DNA from: Aspergillus flavus | Lineage: Eukaryota; Ascomycota; Eurotiomycetes; Eurotiales; Aspergillaceae | Direction of reading: 5' to 3' | NCBI RefSeq assembly: GCF_009017415.1 | Contig: NC_092404.1 | Coordinates: 62,001 to 126,000, forward strand | DNA: 64,000 bases | Shown: piece after piece, positions 23,291 to 35,475 of the stretch | Layout: each line of letters opens with the position of its first letter | Numbering within the stretch: the stretch's first letter is position 1 | The notes under the pieces: generated by a model | Seen by the model: only the letters and a program-made list of their open reading frames with translations | Database searches by the model: none | Told to the model about the DNA's origin: nothing | Made by a program: the position numbers and the translations under genes

Positions 23291-24138
23291 ATGCGTCTCT
23301 CCGAAATCCTCGCCGTTGCTCTGGTCACTGGTGCCACCGCATATGATCTGCCGGACAACTTGAAGCAGATCTATGAAAAGCACAAGGTAAATCCACCCAC
23401 CGGTCTTTGATCCTATATGCTGGGCATTAGTATCTGATAGTTTGCATTTCTCTAGGGAAAATGTTCCAAGGTTTATCAAAAAGGATTTACCAACGGCGGC
23501 CACAGCGATGGCAAATCGTTTGAATACTGTGGTGATATTGAGGGAGCAATTTTCATGCACTCCTCTGCCAAGGGCGGCCAGTACACCAACATGGATGTGG
23601 ACTGCGATGGAGCCAACAACTCTGCAGGGAAATGTTCCAATGATCCATCTGGTCAGGGTGTGACCGCCTTCAAGGATGAAGTGAAGAAGTTCGGAATTCC
23701 CGACCTTGATGCCAATCTCCATCCCTACATTGTGTTTGGAAATGAGGAACACTCTCCCCAGTTCAAGCCTCAGAAATACGGAATGGAGCCATTGAGTGTC
23801 ATGGCTGTTGTGTGCAATGGCAAGCTGGTACGTACATTATCTGACCCAGAAGAAACTGCCAGCTAACTTAGGCTATTCAGCATTATGGCATCTGGGGCGA
23901 CACCAACGGGGGCACTTCCACTGGTGAGGCTTCCCTTTCGATGGCGGAACTTTGCTTCCCCGAGGAGAAGCCCGATGGTGATCATGGCCACGACGACAAC
24001 GATGTCCTCTATATCGGATTCACCGGCAAGGATGCTGTGCCTGGAAAGAGTGCCAACTGGAAGGCCAAGAAGACCGAGGACTTCGAGGACAGCATCAAGT
24101 CGATCGGTGACAAGCTGGTTGCTGGCCTCAAGGCTTAG
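23291..24138 (+). CDS. Secreted chitosanase, glycoside hydrolase family 75
   Basis: Endo-chitosanase that hydrolyses beta-1,4-linked glucosamine polymers outside the cell. Three exons (23291-23386, 23456-23827, 23881-24138) give 241 aa. A signal peptide ([17 protein letters not shown]) precedes the mature start at YDLP. GH75 features are [30 protein letters not shown] and [11 protein letters not shown] followed by [14 protein letters not shown]. The last holds the probable catalytic pair Asp163 and Glu172, corresponding to Asp175 and Glu188 of the Fusarium solani enzyme, with a shorter loop between them. Four or more Cys could pair. The size is normal for the family. Confidence 0.93.
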
Positions 24139-24398
24139 AATGTTGGTTATGGGACTTGGGCCAATGGGCAACTGACCCACTGATCAGCCTAAGTCTCTGT
24201 ACAGTATGTATAGGTACATATGTGTCTACTAGAAGTGATGTGTAATTGAGACTAGCCGAATGATAGTATCTAGCTACGAACCTTTGTCGATAGTCATCCT
24301 TATGCTAGACGTATCCTCTTAATTTTATGTACTAGAAGGCCTTGAATAGCACACGACAGACCGAGATGCCTCAAAGTGCATCTAATGGCCCTTCCTCA

Positions 24399-27300
24399 TC
24401 ATCTAAACCTAGTTGGCGGCGCCTCACCAGATACCACAGACCGTCCATCAGATGGCCCTTCGCTTTCCCTAAAGCTTGTAGTCGCCTGACCAGTTGATAT
24501 AGATTCCCCTTCGCTATCCCAAAGGTTTGTATCATCCTCACCAGTTGGTATCCGCCGCCCATCGCTATCCCTAAAGCTTGTAGTGGCCATGGCAGACACC
24601 ATCCTCCGCCCAGTATTCAACACACCTTGAATCTTGTCCAACTCCGAATCCCACGGCACATCGAGTCCCACCTCTTCCAGTGGATCCCAATTCAGAGCCT
24701 CCACATCGACATGCACATCGTTGCCCAATGTCATTTCTCCTCGTGCAATGGGGGTACCGAGGTTGTCAATTAGACCTGGGCCGTTCGCAATGTCCGGCTT
24801 GGGATCCTCGTATACCTTGACCTTGAAGGTTCGTTCCGGGCGGAAGAAAAAGTGATTACTGGTGAAAACAGCATCGTCGTTCTTCTGGGGAAATGGATGC
24901 ATCGTTTCCTCGCGGTACCCAGTTAAAGTGAGGATCAGACCTTTACGCTTGCGCAGTCGAGTACGCACAGTCTTGGAGAGCGCCTCACTTAGTTTGACGT
25001 CACAGGCAGACAAGTTCACGTTAGGTGCTTGCAGCAACATATGTGAGATATGATACTGGTCCTGGGAGCCGTACAAATAGAAAGGCATGAAGTGTCGTGG
25101 ATAGTGGTCGTCGCGATTAGCGGAGTTCAAAGGACGACTTTTAACAATTTGAATCATCCTCACACTGCATTCAACAGTGCGCCCGATAAACTCCTTACCC
25201 TCGCGGGCCCCGATCTTGCCATGCACCGTATAGGATTTACCTTGACTGATGGTCGTCATCATCTTCTCTAGATTTTCGGGGTCCTTGGACCTGAACGCAA
25301 TGTCCTGCATAGGATACTTTTTCTTCAGATTAATGTAGTTCTTTTTCGTGTCTTCCTCCAGATGAGCGGCTAAAATGATCTGCTGCCGTTGAGTAGCGCG
25401 GTGGAAACTCGTCTGGAAATCCAGGAAGACTTCATCGGTTCCCCGGAGAAGGAACTCGACTTCTTTATCGTCAGGACTGTTTCGCTCGCGGCACCATTCC
25501 ACTTCTTTAATAATCACATCCTCGAGTTCCTTCATAATCGTGCGGATGAAGTCTTGGTCCGTAGGGAAGGGGCTCATCACCACATTTCGCACGACCCAGA
25601 GATCCTGAGCGCAGGCATTCAGTCCGAGACGCTGCATGAATTTCTGAGCACACTGGCCGTATAAGGCTGGCTCGAACTGCGTTGAAGTCAGAAAAAGCGG
25701 AATCTCACTGGGATTCCCACTGCTTTTGGTAATGGATAATCGATTCACCACACGCCTCATCAGATAGTTGGCTTCTTCCAAGTCCGTGTTGAGCTTGCCA
25801 TTCTCCCGATACCAGTTGATGGCGAAGGCGTTGATATTGAGATCTGAGCCAATCTGTCGCAACCAAGTCAAGGATTCCGTATCTTGACTGACATGGGCAT
25901 TATCCTTATTGATCACTGTGTCGAAGATTACCTGGCGACGGTCGTCAACCTCGGGGTCCAAGCTATGGTAACCCTTCTTCTCGATGGGCAACGGGTTAAA
26001 GGGTATGATAATATAGTGGCGCTGACCCTTATTGTCGAGGGGTTGCCGGACGTGCATGGCGGCGTACCAGGCCGATAGCTTCAGAAGGTCAGAATCATAG
26101 TTCAAAATGTACACAAAGGGAGGTCTTACCCGCGCACTGGTAAAGGCTGCCTCACCCAAGAGACGGCCGTATCCACTCGGATCCAGGCCGATCGTCTGGT
26201 TGGACATCCAAGCTGCCATGGCTGCAGCACCGGGCTTACTGCCCTCAACACCATACACGCCGATATTCTCCATGGACCCTTGCGTCAGGTATGGACTGGT
26301 CCAAGTGACTAGGAACCGCATGCGACCGTCTCGATAACATAAGCTCCCCGCAGGGTAAGGGATGTAGCCCGCCTTGTGGGGATCGACCGTGATACTATCG
26401 GTCTCCTTGAGTGCAATCATATCTCTGAGGGTGTCCTCTCTCAAAGGCAGTGAAGGAACATTTCCTACAGCCTCCTCTCCATCCCCTTCCTCACTGGGCA
26501 TCCTCGAGTCCATCAGATGCCGAGGGATCATACTAGCAAAGTACCCACCCCAGGCAGCGTCGGCATGCACCAGAAAGGATAGTCCCCTGTCCTGGAATCG
26601 TCGACGCATGGCCAGGATGTCATGCAATCGATCAACCGCACCTTCTTCGGTCGACCCCATAATGGCCACTACTGCATACACCGCCTGACGTTCTTCAAGA
26701 CAGCGATTAAGCTCTCGTTCTAGGGCATCAAGCGAAAGGCGCCCCTCCATGTCCAGCTCCACACCCTGGATGTTGGCGGACCCAATTCCAGCAATCGCTA
26801 TCCAAATTAGCAACTAACCTTCGAAGTCGAGAGGAAGATACGTACCACCGCTTTTTGGCCACGAGTAATGCCGTGTTTGAGCGAGGAAATACTTGATGGG
26901 CTTCTGGATACGAAACTCGCGTTCTAGCACGTCCTTGCCAGTCGTTTGGATGGTGAATGGTCTCAAGGCCTCCTCCAGAAATTTGGATGTGACACCAAAC
27001 TGCCTATAAAGAGCATCCCCCATACCTAGGATTTCATCAGATCGCAGGTTTAGGAGTTCCCAAACACCCAGGTCTTTGAATAGCTTCTCTTCTCCAACAC
27101 AAGTGGTCACCTGGAAAGTGTCGGCAATGAACCCAAGTGGTCCCTCCTTCATAGCCTGATACAGGGTGAGGGGATAAAACTTGAGGTTGCGGGCTGCAGA
27201 CGAGTAGGTAAGAGGAATGCCAATAATCATAGTTGGAAGAGTTGCTTACCAACCCAAACGGATTCGAGATTGGCCACGGTCCCGTCACAGGTGATGTGAC

Positions 27301-27869
27301 CCCAAGAGAGAGGCAAATCTGTAGCTTTCTCGTCTGTATTATACCCAAACATTTTGCACAGTTGCTGTCCCGCTTTCAGCTCAACAACTGTGGTGAATGG
27401 GCTTGCCTCAACGGCCACATTATTCGGGTTATAGATCATCGTCATGAAATAACCGAGTAGACCAGGCATTGTCATATCCGTGCACATGTGGCCCTGGTAG
27501 CGGGGATGCCAGAAAGGGATCGAGTGCTCGCCCAAAAGTTTAGCAGCCTCTTTCACAGCGTTTTGGAAGTTCCCATTAAGTGTCTTGAGCTTTTTTCGGA
27601 CATCCGTAGAGATGAATTCCTGTGATCCCCGTTAGTCTGTCCGCCTGCGTTGGAGTTTGAAGAAGGCGTAAAGAAAAGAAAAGAAAGGCTAAAGGGAAGA
27701 ACAATCATACAGCATCGTCAGGTTGATACCCATCACGAGTCTTCACAATCTCGTCCAGAATGGCATTGATATTCGCTTTGAACTCTGGCATATTCTCGGA
27801 CTTAGGTCCAATGAAGTAGGAGCTGATGATATCATGGTTACTGAGACTTTCCTCTGAATTGTCGCCCAT
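24399..27869 (-). CDS. Large PLP-dependent group II decarboxylase-like protein
   Basis: Pyridoxal-phosphate enzyme of the group II amino-acid decarboxylase fold (glutamate/tyrosine decarboxylase-like). Exons 27869-27711, 27619-27250, 27193-26846 and 26797-24399 give 1091 aa. The active-site pieces are VHADAAWGGY (about 370-378) and the PLP lysine in SITVDPHKAGYIPYPAG (Lys434). The N-terminal HPRYQGHMCTDMTMPGLLGY segment matches the substrate side of the family. Residues 526-542 (bases 26129-26079) look like a 51-nt in-frame intron (GTAAGA...AG), so the mature protein is probably 1074 aa. About 500 residues beyond the decarboxylase core have no recognisable domain, and the tail carries 17-residue repeats. 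The substrate is unknown. A TATAAAT element lies about 80 bp upstream. Confidence 0.86.
24461..24600 (-). repeat. 51-bp in-frame tandem repeats at 3' end of PLP gene
   Basis: A 51-bp unit beginning CGCTTTCCCTAAAGCTTGTA on the plus strand recurs at 24461 and 24512 and partially at 24563. It encodes 17-residue repeats of the type TTSFRDSDGRRIPTGED near the protein C-terminus. Because the unit is a multiple of three, copy number can change without frame loss. Confidence 0.8.
26079..26129 (-). other. Probable 51-nt in-frame intron in PLP gene
   Basis: On the minus strand the segment starts GTAAGACC, contains ACTATGAT and TCTGAC as branch-site candidates and ends TGAAG. Removing it joins FTSAR to LSAWYAAMHV, a smoother match to the decarboxylase family. 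It has no stop and a length divisible by three, so open-frame inspection alone would miss it. Confidence 0.65.
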
Positions 27870-27950
27870 GGTGTCTTTGCTTTCTCTTGGTAACTGGTTG
27901 ATAAATAGGAGTGCAGTCTGTCAGAGAGTTGCCCACGTCCAAGCTACTGT

Positions 27951-27957
27951 ATTTATA
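27951..27957 (-). promoter_or_regulatory. TATA box of PLP decarboxylase-like gene
   Basis: TATAAAT on the minus strand, about 80 bp upstream of the ATG at 27869. Confidence 0.5.
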
Positions 27958-30597
27958 CCATTTCCTTTATACTAAAGGCATGCTTCCACCTCAGAGGGGG
28001 GCTATCGTCTCAACCTGTGGAGCTGCCCCGCGCCCCCCGACTGTCTCAACTCACTCAACTAGCTTTCTACTATGCAAGAGCAGATGCAGGATTTACCTTT
28101 CAGGCGCGGCGCTGATACACAAGGAAATGATCGGCCATCTTTCAGAGCTGAAAGCCAGGGGATAGCACCCAATAAGTTTTTGGCTTGCTGCCATCTCCCA
28201 CAGAGAATGACGAATAGATGACCTGCAACATACCGCACCACTTTCACCAGAAGAAACATTGCATGATGGATCATTACTGGATCATGGTGTCATGAAGGTG
28301 CGAGATCATATCCCTACTGTTCATGGTTCCCACTTGCTTGACGGATAATCCTGGGACGAAACGAGAATGGAGAAGCAAGTACGTAAAGACAGGCAAAGCC
28401 TGAAACCTTACATCGTTGAGATGCTACCTCTTATTCGTCGAGGAAGAATACGAGTCTATGATTCTTGCTCAACCTGCCGGTGGGGAAGTCTGGGCCTCGT
28501 GTGCAATCCATTCACACTGGCGAGCAGTGACGTGTCGATACTGAATAGTCCCATATGCATGCTCAATCTTGGACTTGATCGCCCATCGTCAGGCGGCCAG
28601 TGTGGCCCGATCTACACCCTATCCTGGGCTGAATATGTTAGTTCCCCACTTATCGAGGATGGATCAAAGTATGTTGGTCATAATCGAAACCTGAGTGTAT
28701 TTGATCCTCCAAAGATCAGCGGCGGGGCATCAAGAATTTGTCCGCCAGCCACTGCCGTGAAGACCCACTGGCCTGCAGGATGTGACCAACGCAAGGTGAC
28801 ATGGGTGATTCACTTGGGCTGGACGTGCAGCTCGCATAGGAGGGCATCCAATAACGTGGATAAATTCTTCGCTACAATGGTCAATATCATTACGCAGTCC
28901 ACTGCTCACCATGCACGCTACCGTGCTATGGATGGGTGTCGGTAGTAACTGCCACGTCATTATCGGTGGTTAGGCAAGACGCATAGCATTCTGGGCTCTT
29001 CATTCAGAGGTCGGGTATTCACCAATAACCAAGGTCCCCTTCGTACCGACAAAACCTGTGCTTGGTAGAACTGCCTCAACGAGTCTTGCAAAACTGGCTA
29101 GCGGTCAAAGACCTTTCAAGCTCACTGGTGGGATAATCTCCAAGCAGCCGGGTGGAAGAGCGAGATGCGATGGCCTTGAATGAAGATATAGACGCAGCGG
29201 GATTGCCTACAATTCATCTCAATAGAGGACTAATAGACTATCCCAGGAATAGCATTCTAGATATAGTAAAAGCGTCGTCCTTTTGTACCTTGAAAAAGTC
29301 AAACAACTGAGGAGGAACAGACACCGAGATATTAGGGTGAGATGGGTGTATCGGAGCAAGTTGCGCGTTCAAGACTCACGTCGACCCGAGTCCAAGAATA
29401 AAGATGACATAGGCTGTTTGCTCGGACGGTATTCGAACCTTACAAACCACGAAAATGGGTAGAAGCAGTAGGTGAAGAGTCTAATGAACCCTCGACAAAC
29501 CGAGTATAATAATTAGCTCACCAGATGCTTTGAGAGACCATGACGAGTGAGTCCCACGGAATGGCTCGAATAAAGCTGGACTGATCTTTCGAAATGGTTC
29601 AGAATATTTAATATTTAGCTAGAAGAAGTTTTCTCCGACCATGGTATGGTGCACCTCGGTATATTGATATAATTAACGTGATGTCGCCCGGCCGAGCCCT
29701 CTCTCATTCCATTAGCTGATCGACCAGTCTATAACTAAAATTGCCCTGTTCTCTATGTAACGTCTTCAGTGGAAAAGTAGCTACAGCATACATAACTCAG
29801 GCTAAACCACGCTGCTTCATCGTCGAGTCCTCTACCAGTCTCAGCGTGACAGCACTCCACAACCACGATTGTTCCATCATGTCGGCTGGGAGTTATCCGG
29901 TCATCTAGAGTGTTGGACCAACCCTCGACACGAAATGTTGCATACAATAATCACGGATCTCTACAGCATCGTTCAGATCAAAAGATAAGAGAAGGAACTC
30001 AAGGTGAACCTGCCAACAACACCTCCCTTCAGCATACCACAATCCGACAAACTGATAGTCAGGAGCTTTAAACTGGCTAGGGCTTGTCTTCTGCCCTTTT
30101 CTTCTAAGCTTTGACCGTCTCTTCTTTTATCTTTTACTCTATCATCTTACACCTGTTAGTAGAGAGCAAACAACGGTCGCTATCGATTGCTGGCACAATT
30201 GCTCTCCGACTGGCTGGATGAACTTAAGCGAAGTTTCCGATTTTTAACCGAGTCGACCCGGGCGTTTCGACTTGGTTTGTTGGCTATTAATATTCGGTTC
30301 CACCAGAGAGGAAAGTCGAATGGGATTGAGAGAGGATGAAGATCTCCGGTTTCGCCAGGCTCGGCACGCCGATCGCAACATCGATAAATTGCTTTCAAGG
30401 GTCACGATTGCCATTGAAGGATATTCCGCCAACGATGAGGGCAGACTCAACATTTATATGAAACGCTTCGTCTGAGACGCATAGAATGTGCCATGACATT
30501 GCCTCTCAGTCGCGCTGACACACGTGCGGACGTTGACACATAAAGATGCCGCGAGAAGTGCAAGTCCCGAGGACACACCATCCCACCAAACGTAACC
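27958..30597. other. Long gene-poor stretch between divergent genes
   Basis: About 2.6 kb. The longest frame (28367-28945, plus strand, 192 codons) has no recognisable domain, no signal peptide and a composition like translated noncoding DNA, so I leave it uncalled. Smaller frames at 29753-29947 and 30272-30475 are no better. Sequence from 29560 to 29660 is AT-rich. No RNA gene is seen. Confidence 0.4.
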
Positions 30598-33454
30598 ATG
30601 GGGTCTCTATGCAGGCTTGTGGCTGTGAGTGCGTCGCTTTTCGCGGTCGCTACAGCCCAGATCAGGGTTCGTCTGGGCCCGTCCACCGTGAACGAGCTCG
30701 CTGAGCTCGACTTTCACACTTGGAACATTGAGAACGAAAGCCAGAATGCGTCCACTACGATTGACTCTCTCGATTTGATCTTGTCCAGCTCGGCCGAGTC
30801 GGACTTAGAAGGAAACAGCTACAAGTATCAGTATACCCGGCCTGTCTCCCATCTCGGGGAACGAGTCGTCAACCAAGGAATCACCACCTCCCGCGACAAC
30901 CCCGGGCCAATTACGTTGACCATCCAAGGCTTGGAGGCAGGGGAGCACACCCTCTTGACATGGCACAATGCCTGGGACTCTTTAGACTCCACTGCAACAG
31001 TTTCAGTCTCCGTTGACGGTGAAGATAAGGCTTCAGTATGTCGTTGAAAGCCAAACTCCGCCATATCAGGGCTTACATGATGCGTGTTTCTAGGACATTG
31101 AACAGTCAATTCGAGTCGACAACATCTGGGAGACAGCATCGTCTTATGTGGCATTTACCGTGGACTCCGCCGATCAAGTGGTAGAAATTGCCTACACGCC
31201 CTCTGGCGCCGATGGACTTGTCTATCTCAATGGCTTCGAAATCGACACGCCCGCCTTGAAAGATCAAATCTCGTTTCCTTCTCCACCGCATCGTGAGGAG
31301 CACCTTGAGCTTGGCGATGAGGAGAGTATCACAGCAACATGGAGGGCACCATCGTCTGGCGATTCAGTCACTTACAACGTCTACATGGGAAATGCATCCG
31401 ATACCCTTGAGGTTGTAAATGAAGGGCTGAGTGAAACCCAGGTCACCCTATCAGGTATAGTACCCTTCTCCAGTCCATTTTCAAGTCGCTCTGTCTAATA
31501 TAGCTAGGGCTGAACACAATGGACACTTTCTACTGGCGAGTGGATGTGATTTCTGGGGACACCACGTACACAGGTCGGATTTTCATGTTTCGGCTTGCGC
31601 AGCTTGCGTTTCCGGGAGCGGAGGGATATGGGTGAGTTCTATCGTAAAGCTAAGGAACGAGTCAATTGTTCGCATAATAACATGAGACAGGCGCTTTGCC
31701 CGTGGTGGTCGCGGTGGCAAGGTCGTTAAAGTCACCAGCCTGGAGGACAGCGAGGAGCCAGGAACACTCCGCTACGCGCTAGCAGTCGCGACTGGTCCCC
31801 GGATTGTCGTATTCGATGTGGGTGGAGTCATCACGATTGATTCGCGCCTCACGGTGAGTGACAGCTATGTGACTGTGGCCGGCCAAACGGCACCTGGCAA
31901 GGGCATCGCCATCCAAGGCCACCCGTTGGGTCTCTCTGGTGCATCGGATGTGATCTTCCGGCATGTGCGGGTCCGACCAGGAAGTAGCTCGAACGAAACG
32001 GTCGATGGCATGGGCATGGCCGGATCGAATTACTGCATTCTTGATCGCTGTTCAATGGTGAGCTGTTATACCTCCAAGACCGCTGTGCATCGTGATTGAC
32101 GAATGTCATAGGGGTGGGCAATCGACGAGTGCTTCTCGTCACGCACAGCCCATAACATCACCTTCCAGCGCAACATGATCTCGGAGCCCCTCAACGTCGC
32201 TGGACACAAGAACTACCCTGCTGGCACGGCTCATGGGTATGCAGCAACCATCGGAGGTGACGTCGGTTCCTTCCACCATAACCTGATCAGCCATGCCGAA
32301 GGTCGCAGCTGGAGCATGGGTGGTGGTGTCGACGACAACTCGACCTTCGCTGGCCGCCTCGATATTCGGAATAATGTGGTGTACAACTTCGGTATGGCTG
32401 TCAATTCTATCTCGTCTACATTCAATTAACAAATCAATAGGCTCGCGTGTTACCGACGGCGGTGCTAAGGAAGTGAACTTCGTTGGTAATTTGTACAAAC
32501 AGGGGCCTGCTAGTGAACTTACATATGATCTGAAAGCTACGGTGAGTGATCTGTCTAGGACTTGATGCATCATGCCATGGCTGACCAAGGTGGACGATAT
32601 AGTACGAAGATAACTTGCCTGGAACCCAGCAGTATCACTGCGCTGGGAACTCAATGCCCGACGTAATTGACCAGGACTCCATTCAATACCCACCAGGGGA
32701 TGGCACAGGCCAGACCTCTAAGATCGCCTGCTTTGCAGACGTCAGCATCGACCCGGCGCCTGAGTACCAAAAGTTCTTCGATGAGCCGTACGTTTAGGGC
32801 CTTCATCATATTGCCCCTTTCCTCTGTCCGGTCACCGGTGCTAATACAACTCCTGAGATTAGTTTCTTCCCCTCGTACATCGAAGAACATACCTCTACAG
32901 AAGCATACAAGCGTGTGCTCTCTGACAGTGGCGCCAGCCAGCCCGTGGTCGATGACCACGACAAGCGTATCATCCAGGAGACCCTGAACGGAACAGCTAC
33001 GTACAAGGGCTCGAAAACCGGAAAGCCCGGACTGATCGACAACGAAGCAGATGTAGGTGGACTCGAGGATTTCCCAACGACTACGCGGCCGACAAACTGG
33101 GACGCCAACGACGATGGTATTGCCGATTGGTGGGACGGCTCCACTGGCGGAGATGGCTATACGGTCATTGAAGGCTATATCAACTTTCTGGCCGACCCGC
33201 ATGTGTTTGTGGCGCCAGGGGCATCGATCGAGTACGACTTGGCTAGCCTGGCGGGCGGATTTTCCAACCCTGCTTTCAAGGTATCCGGTGGGGAGTTGGG
33301 TTCCGTATCTGTAGTCGGCACAGTCGCCACATACGCTGCGGGTGACAAGGCAGGGATTGACCATTTCAATGTGACCATTTCGGATGATGAGGGTAGTACG
33401 TGGGAGAGGTCAGTAGGTGTGGCGATCTTTGAGGGCGCTGATTCTGTAGAATGA
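30598..33454 (+). CDS. Secreted modular pectate-lyase-like protein (PL1-type beta-helix)
   Basis: Eight exons (30598-31035, 31094-31454, 31508-31631, 31691-32057, 32112-32391, 32441-32541, 32603-32787, 32863-33454) give 815 aa. Module order: signal peptide (MGSLCRLVAVSASLFAVATA), an N-terminal beta-rich malectin/carbohydrate-binding-like domain (about 21-215), a fibronectin-III-like domain (about 225-305, YNVYMGNASD...FYWRVDV), and a right-handed beta-helix that opens with FPGAEGYGRFARGGRGGKV and VTSLEDSEEPGTLRYAL. Further on it has VTVAGQTAPGKGI, GWAIDECFSSRTAHNIT and GRLDIRNNVVYNFG. Last comes a Ca-binding-like WDANDDGIADWWDG with DGYTVIEGYINFL. This order is common in bacterial PL1 pectate lyases. 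It probably cleaves pectate or a similar uronan; no catalytic Arg could be assigned with certainty. Confidence 0.87.
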
Positions 33455-33844
33455 TGGCAGAGCGAGGCTATCGAAGGGACTCAAAATCTACTGCGATGCT
33501 TTACCACGCTGTGATCAACATCAACTAGTGATTGCAGACATAAGCAGCTATGTACAATTCAAGTATTCAATGAACTTCAGTAAAATTAACCAGATTGTGT
33601 TTTCCAGACCCATGGCCATCGGTGAAGCTTTAAGGCGGGAGCAGGATATTGGACTGCCGGATATCAAAGCAATATTGTAGAGATGTGGCCTCTCTCCAAT
33701 CGGGAGGTCACAACTTGCGACAAGTGAGTTGAAACAGGCTCTTAAATCATCATGTCACCGTGACCGGGCACTGTTTCTCCTCTCTCAAATGTCGATATTG
33801 GTTCGACGGAATTTGGATTTGGCCAGCTGCCAATTGTATGGACG
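33455..33844. other. Convergent intergenic region
   Basis: 3' flanks of the lyase and permease genes; AT-rich near 33550-33600. No gene is seen. Confidence 0.5.
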
Positions 33845-35475
33845 TTACATGTCCTGGGGCATCCCATCCGACAGAGGAGGTCCTACGTAAACTAAAACAA
33901 GTTAGCAGAGAAAGTTCATGGGGGTGAGAAGGATAATGTACCTTTCCTCGCATGAACTATGTACCATATCAAAGCCAGAGTTGTGAACCCCACGAAGACC
34001 ACCGATGCATAATTCATGGACACGGGTGTGACCGGCAAGGTGGAAGGCATACTGAATAGGACGAGCTCAAAGCCAATCCACGCCAGAGCGATGAAGTTCA
34101 CCGTCGTGCCAACCGCTCGGCCACAGTTCCATCTTGCTTTGGATACTTCAGCGCGCTTGTTGTAAAATAGGGAGATGCTGATTGGAATCGAATAGGTGAT
34201 TGCTAGAGCAATCACACCCACCGAGACAAACGCAGTAAAGGCACTACTACTGCCCAGGTTGATCAATCCCAAGAGCATCTGCACCACAGTCACTAAACCC
34301 AGTGCCCACAGTGGAATGCGGACGCGATCATCAACACGAGAGAAAAGCCTCGACAGGGGGAGGGCTGTATCTCGTGCGAGAGCCCAAGTACAACGAGAGG
34401 CCGCGTTGGTGATGCTGATGGAACAGAAGAAGCCGACCACAAGAAGAAGAGAGACGAGACCGACTGCACCCGCCCGCGTCCCCATTACCACCTGAAACAC
34501 ATAGGGAATCGGTTGGCCGCTTGGCGCGTTGGTGATGTCGACCAGTCCGGGGAGAGTGACACAGAGAGGGATCACAAAGAACAGGCCGGCGGTGCCACCG
34601 ACCGGGATGCAGAGGGCCATGGCCTTGGGCACCTTGATCGCTGGTGCGTGTACTTCCTCCGCCATAGAAGAAACCATCCCTATCGCAGAGAACACAAAGG
34701 CCGGGGGTAGCAAACCGATACAGAATGAAAAGTTGCCCCAGCCCGACAGGGAGGTATCATACTGCGCAAGCGCATCGGAGGGAGCGTGCCTGCCAGCTTT
34801 GGCGGAAACTGAGACTGCTACTAGAACTACAAGGATACTAACCAGAGTCCAACCCGCACAAAGGGTGTCTACAAGTGGGAGAAAACGGTTACCGAACCCA
34901 CATATCACGAAGGCCAGGATGCAGATGGCGTAGAGGACCAGAAGAAGCTGCCAATCCGTGGCTTCCCAGCTGGAATAGATTGACACCGTGGCAACTAGGA
35001 GCTGCGCGAATGCGAAGTTGACCCCCAGAGTGATGGTCCAATTCCCGATCAGCCACACCCAGGCTGTCATGAATGACAGGAGCTTGGCATGTTTTCCGGA
35101 TAACTGGAAGGACCAGTAGTAAGGACCGGCAGAGGTGGGATATCGAGAGGCTAACTCGGCGAGCGACATGGCCACGCACTGATCCATGAGGCAGACCACA
35201 ATCCAGCCGACAAAGATTGAGAGCTGGCCACCGCCATAGATGGCTTGCATGAGTGCACCGCTCTCAGCGAAGGGGATTCCAGCAATCGACAGTGATTGGA
35301 AAAGAATAGTGGAAAGCGAGCGGTTTCGACGGAGTTCCGAGGGATAGCCCAGCTCCCCGAGCGCTTGATCAGGGTCATCTTGGAGCTTCTCCACGGGTTT
35401 CTCTAGGTCGGTCTTATCGGACATGTCAAGCTCACAATCAGTAAAGAATACGGACTTAGCATCATCTTCACACAC
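33845..35475 (-). CDS. APC-family amine/amino-acid permease (GABA/choline type)
   Basis: Twelve-helix permease of the amino acid/choline transporter (Hnm1/Uga4/Bat1-like) family. Main exon 35475-33942; a 59-nt intron follows and a short last exon 33882-33845 adds GPPLSDGMPQDM, giving 523 aa. The family signatures are seen: SLSIAGIPFAESGALMQAIY in helix 1, MSLAELASRYPTSAGPYYW after helix 2, and MVSSMAEEVHAPAIKVPKAM in the helix 6-7 loop. Reading through the donor instead would end in TLSFSPP, which lacks the ARKGPP-type ending of relatives, so the spliced form is preferred. A second in-frame Met at residue 18 is possible. It probably takes up choline, GABA or a related amine across the plasma membrane. 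Confidence 0.87.

Noticed and set aside
28367..28945. 192-codon plus-strand frame
   Set aside because: No recognisable domain, signal peptide or intron; amino-acid make-up resembles translated noncoding DNA. Kept only as a possible orphan in the findings.
29400..29460. Possible tRNA B-box (GGTTCGAATACC on the minus strand)
   Set aside because: The flanking bases do not pair into a T-arm and no acceptor or D-arm is found.
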